A stretch of DNA of 64,000 bases from Nocardioides astragali (GCF_024436375.1 NZ_JAFMZM010000001.1:1-64000), one strand, 5' to 3'. Positions 1 through 8,627 are shown, counted from the first letter of the stretch. Program-made: numbers and translations. Notes: generated from the sequence alone by a model not told the origin.

Positions 1-32
1 GCGTGGGCAGCCGAAAAGGGAGCGACAGCCCG

Positions 33-61
33 GGCGCCTGGACCGAGCCTCGCCAGGCGCC
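33..61. terminator. Perfect 9-bp hairpin at the left edge
   Basis: GGCGCCTGG at 33-41 pairs perfectly with CCAGGCGCC at 53-61 around an 11-base loop. No T-run follows, as is usual for high-GC actinobacterial terminators. It may end a gene left of the window. It is followed by GCGTCA, which recalls the start of the array tail described below, but the rest of that tail is absent. Confidence 0.4.
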
Positions 62-73
62 GGTCCTGCGTCA

Positions 74-343
74 ATGAAACAAGCAGCCGATGACAGGACG
101 TTCCCAAGCATCACTCGGGGGCGTACCGTCGCAGGGGTGATCACCGTGGTTCGGGTGGCTCGGGTGCTGCTCATCATCGTGCTGGCCTTGCTGGCCATCT
201 CGTTTGTAATGGGTGTAGGCACAACAAGCACGGGGCCTGTTGAGAAGGTCGTATTCCTGCTCCTCATAGGCGGGTGCGTTTATGCGGCAGCGAAGGTCAC
301 CGCTGTGACCGAGTGGCTAGTTCACCGGTTAGCCCGTCGCTGA
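74..343 (+). CDS. Small two-helix membrane protein of unknown function
   Basis: An 89-residue protein with a basic N-terminus and two hydrophobic stretches, about residues 28-50 (rich in Val, Leu, Ile, Ala) and 58-75, so it probably spans the membrane twice. The C-terminus is basic (HRLARR). No family is recognised. The ATG at 74 has no clear ribosome-binding site; an in-frame GTG at 137 follows a G-rich run and would remove the first 21 residues while keeping both helices. It stands alone between the hairpin at 33-61 and the repeat at 347-374. Confidence 0.5.
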   Translation: MKQAADDRTFPSITRGRTVAGVITVVRVARVLLIIVLALLAISFVMGVGTTSTGPVEKVVFLLLIGGCVYAAAKVTAVTEWLVHRLARR

Positions 344-346
344 CGC

Positions 347-374
347 CTGCATTTGGCAGTCCGCTCATGCCGCG
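347..374 (+). repeat. Array repeat, variant 2 (first copy)
   Basis: A 4-bp hairpin (CTGC 347-350, GCAG 356-359) is followed at once by TCCGCTCATGCCGCG (360-374). The same 15 bases follow another small hairpin at 2694-2708 and recur with one change at 8110-8124. The layout, a hairpin and then a fixed GC-rich tail, matches the commoner variant in the other gaps of this region. Confidence 0.5.
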
Positions 375-419
375 TTCCGGTCACGGCTGATCCCCACACG
401 TCGCCACTACGGGGATGAC

Positions 420-638
420 ATGAGTGGGCAGCGTCCAGACTTCAGCGGGATGACGGTCAACGAGCGCCTCTTCACGTCGGGCCTGGTTGAGCAGTTCGAT
501 GCCGCGACTGATGCGGGCGACCGGCATCGCGCAATCGAACTTCTGCAGCAGGTTGCGATGAGCGAAAGCAGCGCCACCACGACCGTGGATGCGGTCCTGG
601 CCAACGCGCCGAAGTACGGATACCCCCGCCCTTCCTGA
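420..638 (+). CDS. Small hypothetical soluble protein
   Basis: A 72-residue acidic protein without signal or membrane segment, predicted to be mostly helical. The stretch around residues 10-45 (MTVNERLFTSGLVEQF, then a run ending ELLQQVAM) looks like a conserved small protein found in many bacteria, but I cannot name a function. The ATG at 420 follows a GGGGA run at 411-415 with a 4-base gap, a reasonable ribosome-binding site. It is the only gene between the repeats at 347-374 and 651-678. Confidence 0.6.
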   Translation: MSGQRPDFSGMTVNERLFTSGLVEQFDAATDAGDRHRAIELLQQVAMSESSATTTVDAVLANAPKYGYPRPS

Positions 639-641
639 AGC

Positions 642-700
642 TCCGGATCTGCCGCAATCAGTGCGGCATACCGCCGCCTATCGGACATCCGGATCTGCCG
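642..700 (+). repeat. 13-bp direct repeat flanking array element a
   Basis: TCCGGATCTGCCG occurs at 642-654 and again at 688-700, 46 bases apart, on either side of the hairpin-plus-tail at 651-678. It could be a local tandem duplication or the trace of an insertion. The IS30 element begins 13 bases further on. Confidence 0.6.
651..678 (+). repeat. Array repeat element a (hairpin plus tail)
   Basis: GCCGC (651-655) pairs with GCGGC (663-667) around the loop AATCAGT; the tail ATACCGCCGCC follows at 668-678. The GTC that normally begins the tail is replaced here by GGC. It lies between the gene ending at 638 and the insertion sequence. Confidence 0.6.
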
Positions 701-712
701 GCGGTCTCAAGG

Positions 713-1915
713 GGTCGGCGCAACACTTCCTTGATTCGACGTTGTCGAGGAGGTCGTTGTGGGGCATGGCGATTACGAGAGGTTGACGCCGGAGGCGACC
801 GACCAGGTGTGGCTGCGGCTGCGTGCTGGGCAGGCGGCAAAGCCCACGGCGCGTGAGCTCGGTTTGTGCACCGGCACGGTGCGCGCCTATCTGTTGCGGT
901 GTGGAGGCATCAGACCGGAGCCGCGGCGGCGCGCGCCGGGTCGGCTCAGCCTGGCCGAACGCGAGGAGATCTCCCGCGGTCTCGCGGCCGGTCAGTCGAT
1001 CCGGATGATCGCGGCGGCGTTGGGCAGGTCGCCATCGACGGTTAGCCGCGAGGTCAACGCCAACGGTGGGACACGGCGGTACCGGGCGGCACGTGCCGAC
1101 GTGGCGGCATGGGCTCGGGCGACCCGGCCCAAGCCATGCAAGCTCGCGGACAACCCGGCGCTGCGTGCCATCGTGGAGGAGAAGCTCCAGCGGCGGTGGT
1201 CACCGCAGCAGATCGCCGGCTGGCTCAAGATCAACTACCCCGACAGTCCGGAGATGCAGGTGTCGCACGAGAGCATCTACCGCACCCTGTACGTGCAGTC
1301 GCGTGGCGCGCTGCGCAAGGAGCTAACCGCCTATCTGCGCACCGGCCGGGTCATTCGCAGGCCCAAAGGAGTCCGTCTGCCCGACGGGCGCGGCGGTCGA
1401 CCGAACACGCTGCATATCTCCGAGCGACCACCCGAGGCCGAAGACCGTGCGGTGCCCGGACACTGGGAAGGCGACCTTGTGTTCGGCAAAGGGATGAGCC
1501 CGGTGGCCACCTTGGTCGAGCGCTCTACCCGGTTCCTGATGCTGGTCGCTCTGCCTGATGGCAACCACAAGGCCGACGTGGTCGCCGACGCGCTGGCTGC
1601 CGCCGTGACCACCTTGCCGACCCAGCTTGCCCGCTCGTTGACCTGGGACCTGGGCCACGAGATGGCTGAGCATCAACGGTTCACCACCGCCACCGGGATC
1701 CAGGTCTACTTCTGCGATCCCAAGTCACCTTGGCAGCGCGGCAGCAACGAGAACACCAACGGCCTGCTGCGTCAGTACCTGCCACGACGAGTCGACTTCC
1801 GCACGCTGACCCAGGCCGACTTCGACGCCATTGCCCAAGAGCTAAACGAACGCCCTCGACAGACCCTCGGCTTCAAGACACCATCACAGGCACTAGCCGA
1901 GGTGTTGCGTTGACC
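713..1915 (+). mobile_element. IS30-family insertion sequence
   Basis: About 1.2 kb holding one transposase gene. The left end GGTCGGCGCAACACTTCC (713-730) is matched, as an inverted repeat with 14 of 18 positions, by the right end at 1898-1915. The right repeat overlaps the transposase stop codon. I did not find a convincing target-site duplication. The element is complete and may be active. It has landed between array element a and the secreted-protein gene at 2020-2586. Confidence 0.8.
759..1913 (+). CDS. IS30-family DDE transposase
   Basis: A 384-residue transposase of normal family length. The N-terminal third has helix-turn-helix character: a segment near residues 20-45 (ARELGLCTGTVRAYL) and the IS30-type region near 65-100 containing LSLAEREEISRGLAAG and SPSTVSREV. 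The catalytic core follows the rve/DDE fold: GHWEGDLV carries the first Asp, SLTWDLGHEMAEH the second, and GSNENTNGLLRQYLPR the Glu with the IS30 signature. All three acidic residues are present, so it looks functional. It moves the surrounding element by binding the terminal repeats at 713-730 and 1898-1915. Confidence 0.93.
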   Translation: MGHGDYERLTPEATDQVWLRLRAGQAAKPTARELGLCTGTVRAYLLRCGGIRPEPRRRAPGRLSLAEREEISRGLAAGQSIRMIAAALGRSPSTVSREVNANGGTRRYRAARADVAAWARATRPKPCKLADNPALRAIVEEKLQRRWSPQQIAGWLKINYPDSPEMQVSHESIYRTLYVQSRGALRKELTAYLRTGRVIRRPKGVRLPDGRGGRPNTLHISERPPEAEDRAVPGHWEGDLVFGKGMSPVATLVERSTRFLMLVALPDGNHKADVVADALAAAVTTLPTQLARSLTWDLGHEMAEHQRFTTATGIQVYFCDPKSPWQRGSNENTNGLLRQYLPRRVDFRTLTQADFDAIAQELNERPRQTLGFKTPSQALAEVLR

Positions 1916-2019
1916 GCCTGAACCCGCACCGATGAGGGGGCACACTGCCGAGGAGGCGCGGCGTCGCCTCCGGCCGGCTCGGCCAGGTGAACTGGCTGTG
2001 GAGCCGGTAGGAGACTGGG

Positions 2020-2586
2020 TCAGCGGCCGACCGCGGAGAAGATCACGACGTCCTCGCAGAAGTCGCGGCCGTCGGTCTCGTTGAGACCGGTCGACTCACG
2101 GAGCACCTCGAAGGACAGCTCCTCGTCGTTAATGGTGTCGATGACTATCCGGAACCGGATGTTGCCAGGGTCGCGAAGCACCATCTTGCCGGTGTTGTCG
2201 AAGTACTTGGCCCCGCCGGCGTTGTTGGTGTCGATCTGGATGACGCCGTCGCCGAGGTCGGTGATCTTCTGGTCCATGTTCATCGAGGTGAACTTGGTCG
2301 AGTAGGTGCCGCCGTCGGCCAGGTTCGTCCAGGTGATGGTGCCGCGGATCGACTCGCGGAAGTAGGCGAGGCCCTGGGGGCCACGCTCGTTGACGACGAA
2401 CGATCCGGAGACGTCGCCGTCTTCGCGGATCGGCAGGCCGTTGCTCTCGCAGATGAAGTCCTCGGACCAAACCTCGTGGAAGTGGCCCCTTTCCAGCGGC
2501 TGGGCCGTTGCGGAGGGAGCGACCGGTGAGGCGACCAGAGCGCCTGCGGCGAGCGCTACTGCAGCGCAGACAGATGCGATGCGCAT
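2020..2586 (-). CDS. Secreted protein of unknown function
   Basis: A 188-residue protein with a clear Sec signal peptide (MRIASVCAAVALAAGALVAS, then a likely cleavage after SATA near residue 28). The mature part is acidic, has two cysteines (in DFICESNG near the start and GRDFCEDV near the end) that could form a disulfide, and alternating strands suggesting a small beta-barrel or lipocalin-like fold; that fold is inferred. AGGAG lies 5 bases before the ATG at 2586. It is transcribed towards the IS and faces away from the gene at 2757. Confidence 0.7.
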   Translation of the reverse strand: MRIASVCAAVALAAGALVASPVAPSATAQPLERGHFHEVWSEDFICESNGLPIREDGDVSGSFVVNERGPQGLAYFRESIRGTITWTNLADGGTYSTKFTSMNMDQKITDLGDGVIQIDTNNAGGAKYFDNTGKMVLRDPGNIRFRIVIDTINDEELSFEVLRESTGLNETDGRDFCEDVVIFSAVGR

Positions 2587-2682
2587 GGGAACTCCTGGGC
2601 GGGGAGACGGATGAGGCTTCGAGCAGTGTGGACAGCGTCTCCGACCGTGGCGAATCTGTCATGGCCAAAGATGGGGTACTCG

Positions 2683-2708
2683 ACGCATAGCGTTCCGCTC
2701 ATGCCGCG
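2683..2708 (+). repeat. Array repeat, variant 2 (second copy)
   Basis: A hairpin ACGC (2683-2686), ATA loop and GCGT (2690-2693) is followed directly by TCCGCTCATGCCGCG (2694-2708), identical to the tail at 360-374. It lies in the divergent gap between the secreted-protein gene and the gene at 2757, in the same direction as all other copies. Confidence 0.55.
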
Positions 2709-2756
2709 ATGAGTGCACGCATTCTCTCGTTCGGTGGTTCGCACTAACCTCTGTTG

Positions 2757-3080
2757 ATGTCCCAGGAGTCAGATCGTCGGCAGGCACGCGGGGCGGTTGC
2801 GGGCTACCACGGAGCGCGGCTCGCCGAACTCGTCGCGCCCGTAGCCGACGCGATTGACCGCTTCCGCGGCGGTGAACTGGACGCGTTTGACGTCGACGAG
2901 GTGCTGTTCCAGTACTCACGTGCTGCGAAAGAGCTTTGGAAGTTCTGCAATATCGGCGACATTGAGCTCACAGCGGGCCAGCTGCATGATGGTGCGCCGA
3001 TCGACTGGTGGGAACGCGGAGCATCGACGCGCGCCAGGCACCCGCCTGTCAACGAAGTGCCGACCAGCGAACCTAGTTGA
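2757..3080 (+). CDS. Conserved hypothetical protein, helical
   Basis: A 107-residue soluble protein. The segment near residues 15-65 (RLAELVAPVADAIDRF, then FDVDEVLFQYSRAAKELWKF) is strongly helical, and IDWWERG near residue 80 looks like a conserved motif. I recall similar small proteins in actinobacteria but know no function. The ATG at 2757 is preferred to the TTG one codon upstream. It sits alone between repeats at 2683-2708 and 3084-3115. Confidence 0.65.
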   Translation: MSQESDRRQARGAVAGYHGARLAELVAPVADAIDRFRGGELDAFDVDEVLFQYSRAAKELWKFCNIGDIELTAGQLHDGAPIDWWERGASTRARHPPVNEVPTSEPS

Positions 3081-3083
3081 CCG

Positions 3084-3115
3084 GCACGCAATCAAACGTG
3101 CGTCTTACCGCCGCG
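3084..3115 (+). repeat. Array repeat element b
   Basis: GCACG (3084-3088) pairs with CGTGC (3097-3101) around CAATCAAA, then GTCTTACCGCCGCG at 3102-3115. It begins only four bases after the stop codon of the gene ending at 3080. The loop shares AATCA with element a. Confidence 0.75.
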
Positions 3116-3122
3116 TTCGCCC

Positions 3123-3140
3123 CACCGAGTGATCTCGGTG
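3123..3140 (+). terminator. 7-bp hairpin after element b
   Basis: CACCGAG (3123-3129), loop TGAT, CTCGGTG (3134-3140) form a perfect stem just after element b and 43 bases after the upstream stop codon. It could act as a transcription terminator or belong to the repeat unit. Confidence 0.45.
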
Positions 3141-3186
3141 TGCAACTAGGCCGAACGATGTCGGTGCATCCGGGCAGCATGCGTCC

Positions 3187-3942
3187 ATGGTCTCCGTGGT
3201 CGAAGCTATGCAGCTACTGGAAGTAGCGCGCGCTGAGCGCCCTGAACAGAGAACCACGGGATTGCCAGCGCTGGACGAATCCACCGGAGGGTTCGATCTC
3301 GGGCAGTGCTGGATCGTGGTTGGAACCCCCGGCCAAGGGCGCAGCGCACTAGCCGCTCAGTGGGCTTGGCTGCTGGCCAGCCAACACGGCTTCACCACTC
3401 AGCTGGTCTCAACAAAGGAGCCGGTTGCCCGTGTTGCGACCCGCCTTGCCGCGTCTGTCGCGAAGGTGCCGATGAGTCACTTCGGTCATCGCGGGCTGTC
3501 GGGGCGCGATCCGGAGAAGTTGCGCCGAGTGGGTCCGAGGCTGGAGTCCGCGCCTCTCTCAATAGTCGGGCCAGGCGAACTTTCAATCGCCGACGTGGAC
3601 ATGGATGAGTTGCCGAGTTCGCAGGTGCTCGTCGTTGACGACTCTCACCACTCGGGCGGGATGTGTCCACAACGAACGGCCGCTCTCGCCGCTCGCGGGC
3701 ACCTCGTCGTTCTGACGCTTCCCCGCTATCGAGTCGTATCCAACGCGGGAATCGAACCGACGTGGGCCGACGTCGCGGACTTCATCCTCGACATCGACCG
3801 CCCCGACCTGCTCGACCGCACCTCGCTGCGACCTGGCGAGGCTGACCTCCACCTATTGCGTAACCGCTGGGGACCGACTCAGTCCCATTTGGTCGGCTTT
3901 CAGGGGCACTACTCACGATTCGTCGATATGGCCCGTGTCTGA
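3187..3942 (+). CDS. RecA/DnaB-like P-loop ATPase with altered Walker A
   Basis: A 251-residue soluble protein resembling the C-terminal ATPase domain of replicative helicase DnaB and other RecA-like proteins. TTGLPALDESTGGFDLGQ (residues 24-41) matches the usual lead-in to the P-loop. The P-loop itself reads GTPGQGRSAL (about residues 46-55), with Arg where the catalytic Lys is expected. VLVVDDSHH near residue 150 looks like Walker B, and RNRWGPT near 225 like the DnaB-type motif RNGPTG. The N-terminal helicase domain is absent. ATP hydrolysis may be weak or lost. The stop overlaps the first codons of an alternative start of the next gene, so the two are probably co-transcribed. Confidence 0.7.
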   Translation: MVSVVEAMQLLEVARAERPEQRTTGLPALDESTGGFDLGQCWIVVGTPGQGRSALAAQWAWLLASQHGFTTQLVSTKEPVARVATRLAASVAKVPMSHFGHRGLSGRDPEKLRRVGPRLESAPLSIVGPGELSIADVDMDELPSSQVLVVDDSHHSGGMCPQRTAALAARGHLVVLTLPRYRVVSNAGIEPTWADVADFILDIDRPDLLDRTSLRPGEADLHLLRNRWGPTQSHLVGFQGHYSRFVDMARV

Positions 3943-3967
3943 GCCCGAACGATGGAAAGGTCAGTGC

Positions 3968-4591
3968 ATGAGACTTCCTCAACTTCTTCAGTCGTCCGAC
4001 GACTCGGGTGCCGTCAGTGCGTTGCAGCGCTACTACTCCTTGGGTGAATACAGTGACTCGGACCCGTTCACGGGGGCGCGGTTCGACGACTGGGACAGCA
4101 CTCTCTCGCGAAGTGAAGACGTGAACCGGTTCACGGCCGATGACTTAGTCGCCGTCAGCCTGCTATCTGTGTACGTTCCTCCGGCCGCCGCTATAGAGCT
4201 GCTCGACACGGGCGCGGCGAAGTTCAGTCGGCTCTTGCGAGAGCTCGGCGGTGATCGCGACTTGGTGGAAGAGACTCAAGCGTGGAGCGATGCTTGGGCG
4301 GGCTGGAGACTCTGGAGCGAACTGACGGCGCTACCAGGAGTGGGCGCCACAACGGCCAGCAAGCTTCTGGCCCGGAAACGGCCCCGTCTGCGTCCCATTT
4401 ACGACTCGGTGGTAGCGACCGTGATTGATTCTCAAGACATCTGGGCGCCATTACGGAAAACCCTGAACGAGCTTGATGACCTCCACCCCCGCCTCCTACG
4501 CCTAAGGGAGCAAGCAGGGCTCACAGACGCCGTTTCGGCACTCCGCGTATTCGACGTGGTCGCATGGATGGAGGGCAAGGGCGCGACGTGA
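3968..4591 (+). CDS. Helix-hairpin-helix protein, probable DUF6308 family
   Basis: A 207-residue soluble protein that I believe belongs to the uncharacterised DUF6308 family. The pattern DVNRFTADDLVAVSLLSV near residues 45-62 fits it. LTALPGVGATTASKLLARKRP, near residues 120-140, is a classic helix-hairpin-helix of the kind that binds DNA backbone, as in DNA glycosylases. No glycosylase catalytic residue is evident. The ATG at 3968 is chosen because GGAAAGG lies 7 bases upstream; a GTG at 3935 would overlap the ATPase gene and add 11 residues. Pairing with the ATPase suggests a two-gene unit acting on DNA, which is inference. Confidence 0.65.
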   Translation: MRLPQLLQSSDDSGAVSALQRYYSLGEYSDSDPFTGARFDDWDSTLSRSEDVNRFTADDLVAVSLLSVYVPPAAAIELLDTGAAKFSRLLRELGGDRDLVEETQAWSDAWAGWRLWSELTALPGVGATTASKLLARKRPRLRPIYDSVVATVIDSQDIWAPLRKTLNELDDLHPRLLRLREQAGLTDAVSALRVFDVVAWMEGKGAT

Positions 4592-4961
4592 CTGAGGTCC
4601 TACCGACGATCAGCCGGTGCCCCATTCCGCCGCCTACGACTGTCAAGCCATTAGGGGCGTCGGTGCTTCGCGTACCGGCGTAACCGTTTCGGTCCGGGGG
4701 CGCGTTGCCCGAGCATCGAGGAGTCCGACGGCTGATCGTGGGAATCGCGGTAGTCGTTGATGATCCTGTCCGGTTGACCGCTCAGCGGGCAATCTTCCTC
4801 GCTGCCGGCTGCTGGCCAGCCCCGAATGCGGTGAGTCCCAGCATGAGGGGCTGGTCCACTCCGCTTCATTTCGAACGGGCACCAGACAAGCCTGAAATCC
4901 GGACGGAGACTGGCCTGGCTACGCCCCTCCCTCACCGCCTTCCAGTTCAGAGAGTTGCCTG
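4592..4961. other. Gene-poor gap holding array element c
   Basis: 370 bases without a convincing gene. The only structure is array element c near the left end. A plus-strand reading frame at 4705-4962 has no family resemblance and poor codon pattern. The rest is probably the 5' region of the secreted-protein gene at 4962. Confidence 0.5.
4602..4634 (+). repeat. Array repeat element c
   Basis: ACCG (4602-4605) pairs with CGGT (4615-4618) around ACGATCAGC; the tail CATTCCGCCGCC ends at 4634. The GTC is replaced by CCC, as in element e, with which it shares GGTGCCCC before the tail. It starts 10 bases after the stop at 4591. Confidence 0.6.
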
Positions 4962-5498
4962 ATGAAGAAGATCATGCAGATCTTGGCACCGGTGCTGGCC
5001 CTCGTGTTCCTCGCGCCCACTGCGACGCACTCAGCCCCTGACAGCACCCGGTACGGCACGGCCGGCCTTGTCGCCACATCGGCCTACGCATCGGACGAGG
5101 CGCCACCCCCTGCCATCGTGCAGTCTCGGGAGGTACCGACGGTGAAGGTTGGCCTGAGCGTGACCGGCAGGGCCGCGTGGGTCATAGGGACGCAGCCGGA
5201 GGGACGGTGCGCCGACATCACGTTCACCCCAGGCCAAACCGTCAGGGTTCGTGATGGGAAGACGGGCAGGAAAGTCGCGGTCGGCACGATGGGGTCGTGC
5301 CATTACCAGATGACCCAGGAAGGTTTCTGCATCGCGGGACTGGGCTGCTTTCCCGCAATCGTGAGGGCCGTGTTCAGGATGCAACTGCCGCGCCTGCCTT
5401 ACGTCGGGATCCCGAAGTACGTCATCAACGTCGGCGGGAAGCAGTTCCAGATCGGGGTACGCAAGCTCGCCGCTGAAGGTTGGTCGTACCGGTTCTAG
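4962..5498 (+). CDS. Secreted protein of unknown function
   Basis: A 178-residue protein with a signal peptide (KK near the N-terminus, hydrophobic core ILAPVLALVFLAPTA, likely cleavage near residue 25). The mature part contains four cysteines (GRCADITF, GSCHYQM, GFCIAG, GCFPAI) and alternating beta-strand-like segments, consistent with a small exported, disulfide-bonded beta domain. No family is recognised. It lies alone in the array interval between elements c and d, upstream of the broken propeller gene. Confidence 0.6.
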   Translation: MKKIMQILAPVLALVFLAPTATHSAPDSTRYGTAGLVATSAYASDEAPPPAIVQSREVPTVKVGLSVTGRAAWVIGTQPEGRCADITFTPGQTVRVRDGKTGRKVAVGTMGSCHYQMTQEGFCIAGLGCFPAIVRAVFRMQLPRLPYVGIPKYVINVGGKQFQIGVRKLAAEGWSYRF

Positions 5499-5755
5499 AT
5501 CTAGTGCGCTGGATCTCCTTCTCCAATGGTCATGCACCCCTCGGTGATCGGCAGCACCGGGCACGAGCGGGTCGTTCTCACTGAGTCAGCCTGGCCTCGC
5601 GCAGCGTGAGTCGGGCCCGCGTACAACGCCGCGGCCGAGTCGCAAGCCTTCGCCTTCACCCAGCAGACGCTGCTGCACTTGGCGCACTCCTGGACTTCCT
5701 AGTTGGTCGAGAGGATGGTGGACCGAAACCCGCGTTCGGTCTAGGAGGCGCTTGA

Positions 5756-7122
5756 ATGAAGAGTCTCCGGAGGCTACGACGATTATCGGTCGCCCTCGTG
5801 GCCGGTGTCGCTGCCATAGCTATCGCAGGTCTCGCTTCCTCCGCTAGGGCTGTGGATCTCGTTGGGGGTCCAGACCGAGTCTCGTTGGGGGTAAACGACG
5901 GTCAAGCTGACAAGAGCAGTTACGGAGGTCAGGTCTCAGACGACGGCAGGTACGTGGCCTTCATGTCCACTGCCGACAATCTGGTGTCGCGGGACTCCCG
6001 CCGCCAACAGGTGTACGTCCGAGACCGGGAGCTTGGCGTCACAACGCGTGCCAGCGTCTCGTCATCGGAGCGACCCGCCGACCAACACAGTTGGCTCGAG
6101 GACATGTCAGCCGACGGTCGATACGTCCTCTTCACCAGCAGAACCACCTACCTAGTACAACACGACACCAACCAGGCGCTGGACCTATTCATGCGTGACA
6201 CTGTGAAGGGCAAGACGACAAGGGTCAGTGTGGGCAGCGGCGGCCGTCAGGCCAACGATCACACGCTTGAAGGCAACATCTCCGGCAATGGCAAATGGGT
6301 AGTGTTCTCCTGCCTAGCAACCAACCTTGCTCCCGGTGCATCAAACCCTGGCCAGGCACAGGTCTTCATGCGGAACCTCGACACGGGACAGACCATTCTG
6401 GTCTCCCGCAACAGCCGCGGAGAGCCGGCGAGCGGGGAAGGCGCGTCGAACGCGTCGGTGTCAGCGAACGGGCGCTTGTGACCTTCGAGTCCGCAGCGCA
6501 AAACCTTGGCGCGCGATCGACGAGCACGCGTTCGGGCAAGGTGTATCTCCGCGATCGTCGCACCGGCAAGACGCGCCTCGTGTCGGTGGACCCAAGCGGA
6601 CAGCCGTTCACCCGAAGCAGCGAGAACTCGAACCTCTCGGCGGATGGCAGAGTAGTTGCCTGGATGACCGGCTACTACGACCGTGCCGGCCCCTACTTCA
6701 CTACTTACGCTTGGGATCGAGACACAGGTAAGAGTGAAGCCGTGAGCGTCGCATCGACGGGCGCCGTGTCAAGAAACGGCTCGGTAGGGACTATTTCGCT
6801 TTCCCGGAACGGCGAGCTCGTGCTTTTTGGGTCCCGTGCCTATCTGACCAGCGACGAATCGCAGACCGACGACACATCGCAACTTCCCGAAGAACAGGAT
6901 GCCGACGTCTTCGTCCGCGACAGAGTGTCCGGCGCGACAGTCCGAGTCTCTCGGCCCGGGGCCAACCCTATGTGGAGTGTAGGCAGCTATCCAAGCGAGA
7001 TATCGCGGAACGGCCGCTGGGCCGTGTTCTATTCCTCGCACGACACATTGGTGCCGAACGACAACAACGGCTACATCGGGGACTTCGATGTGTTCATCCA
7101 GAGCCTTGAACGCGCCAACTGA
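5756..7122 (+). pseudogene. Secreted TolB/PD40-type beta-propeller gene with a frameshift
   Basis: The gene starts at an ATG with AGGAGG 8 bases upstream and encodes a signal peptide followed by repeated PD40-like blades of the form VSDDGRYVAF, MSADGRYVLF, ISGNGKWVVF. At 6465-6482 the frame breaks: the sequence reads AACGGGCGC then TTGTGA, where the blade motif needs NGR-F-V-T-F, so one base has been lost near 6475. The other frame then continues directly as VTFESAAQNLGARS and runs to 7122 with further blades (LSADGRVVAW, LSRNGELVLF, ISRNGRWAVF). The intact protein would be about 455 residues. Apart from this single base both halves look well preserved, so the break is recent or a sequencing error. 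Confidence 0.8.
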
Positions 7123-7491
7123 CTTGTTTGAGCTTTAGAGCGTCGGGGGACCGACGTACGCAACGCGTCCACCTGTCCTCTCCCGAACACCGGGCGAAGA
7201 GAGCGCGCTGGACGCGTCTATAAGCCCGCGGGCCGCCGGCGCACGCGCCCGAATCTCCGTCTCCGAGAGGTGTGAGGCATCCGGTGAGCGAGTGGTGAGG
7301 CACCCCAGTTACTGCCGTCTGCCCCATCGATCAAAGTCGTCCGCCAGAACTGTCCGATGCCTTCCACCGCTGAGTGCTTGTTCAGGCTGGTGACGGCCCC
7401 AGGCTCCCGGTTTAGATCTCGCATCCTCCTGGGCCTCTCCCCGGCCCGTCGAGTAAGCAGGGGGTTGCTGACCAGAACTTCGCCGAAGCGA

Positions 7492-8060
<569 letters not shown>

Positions 8061-8109
8061 ACCGAGTCCTTTCATCGCCGCACCCCCATCGATCATCGCC
8101 CATCAAGCC

Positions 8110-8124
8110 TCCGCACATGCCGCG
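8110..8124 (+). repeat. Array repeat, variant 2 (third copy)
   Basis: TCCGCACATGCCGCG differs at one base from the tails at 360-374 and 2694-2708. No clear hairpin precedes it. Confidence 0.4.
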
Positions 8125-8146
8125 ATTCCCGCGCTGATAGGTGCCC

Positions 8147-8158
8147 CGTTCCGCCGCG
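8147..8158 (+). repeat. Array repeat element e
   Basis: CGTTCCGCCGCG, preceded by GGTGCCC as in element c. A CGCG...CGCG hairpin lies about 15 bases upstream. It lies upstream of the reductase gene. Confidence 0.5.
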
Positions 8159-8437
8159 ATCGCCCTGCGCGAGCGGCAGCGACGGTCCGAGACCGTCTCG
8201 GCGTGGCGGTCCTCGTCGAGCTGCCCGGAACTTGACGAAACTTCAAGCATCGTTGCGGTTTGGGCGATGTCCGTTACACCTGCTTCTACGAGGCGCCCGG
8301 GAGCATTCGCTCACGCAGTTCGAGTGTTCCTGGCGCCTCGACCATTGCTCAGAGAGATGCTTGTCGTGGCGGACGATGGAGCCGGAGGTCCGCAGCGGCT
8401 TACCCACACGGGTGGGCGTGCGTCTTTCCCGGCGTGA

Positions 8438-8451
8438 GTCTTTTCGCCGCG
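8438..8451 (+). repeat. Array repeat element k (divergent)
   Basis: GTCTTTTCGCCGCG matches the consensus tail GTCTTACCGCCGCG at 12 of 14 bases. Just upstream, CCCAC (8403-8407) and GTGGG (8412-8416) can form a hairpin followed by CGTGCGTCTTTCCCGGCG, a partial copy of the same tail. Confidence 0.4.
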
Positions 8452-8627
8452 AGCCGCGTACCCGGCTTTGCCGATGTCACGGGTCCGGTGCGTTCTTGAT
8501 CCGATCGCGAACATCCCAGATGACGTGCCGCAGTTCTGCTGGTTGACGCTGCGCGGCCACCTGAGACGTCTTGCAGCCCGGGGACGCACTCGCCGCTGTC
8601 CGGTCGCAGCAGCCAACGGAGGCTCGA

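Larger units (their letters stand above)
8061..8627. other. Long gap with several array repeats and no clear gene
   Basis: 567 bases. It holds the variant-2 tail at 8110-8124, element e at 8147-8158 and a further copy at 8438-8451 with a related half-match at 8422-8434. The bases between e and 8438 show no gene I can support, so this may be an emptied or decayed cassette. Confidence 0.5.

Noticed and set aside
4705-4962. Plus-strand frame of 85 residues before the secreted-protein gene
   Set aside because: No ribosome-binding site, no family resemblance and an amino-acid mix typical of non-coding sequence.
5600-5640. GTACAACGCCGCGG as a further array repeat in the gap before the propeller gene
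   Set aside because: It matches the tail only loosely and has no convincing hairpin in front.
5610-5702. Short frame ending in TLLHLAHSWTS that faintly resembles a dienelactone-hydrolase C-terminus
   Set aside because: Only 30 codons after an in-frame stop; the similarity is too weak to call a remnant.
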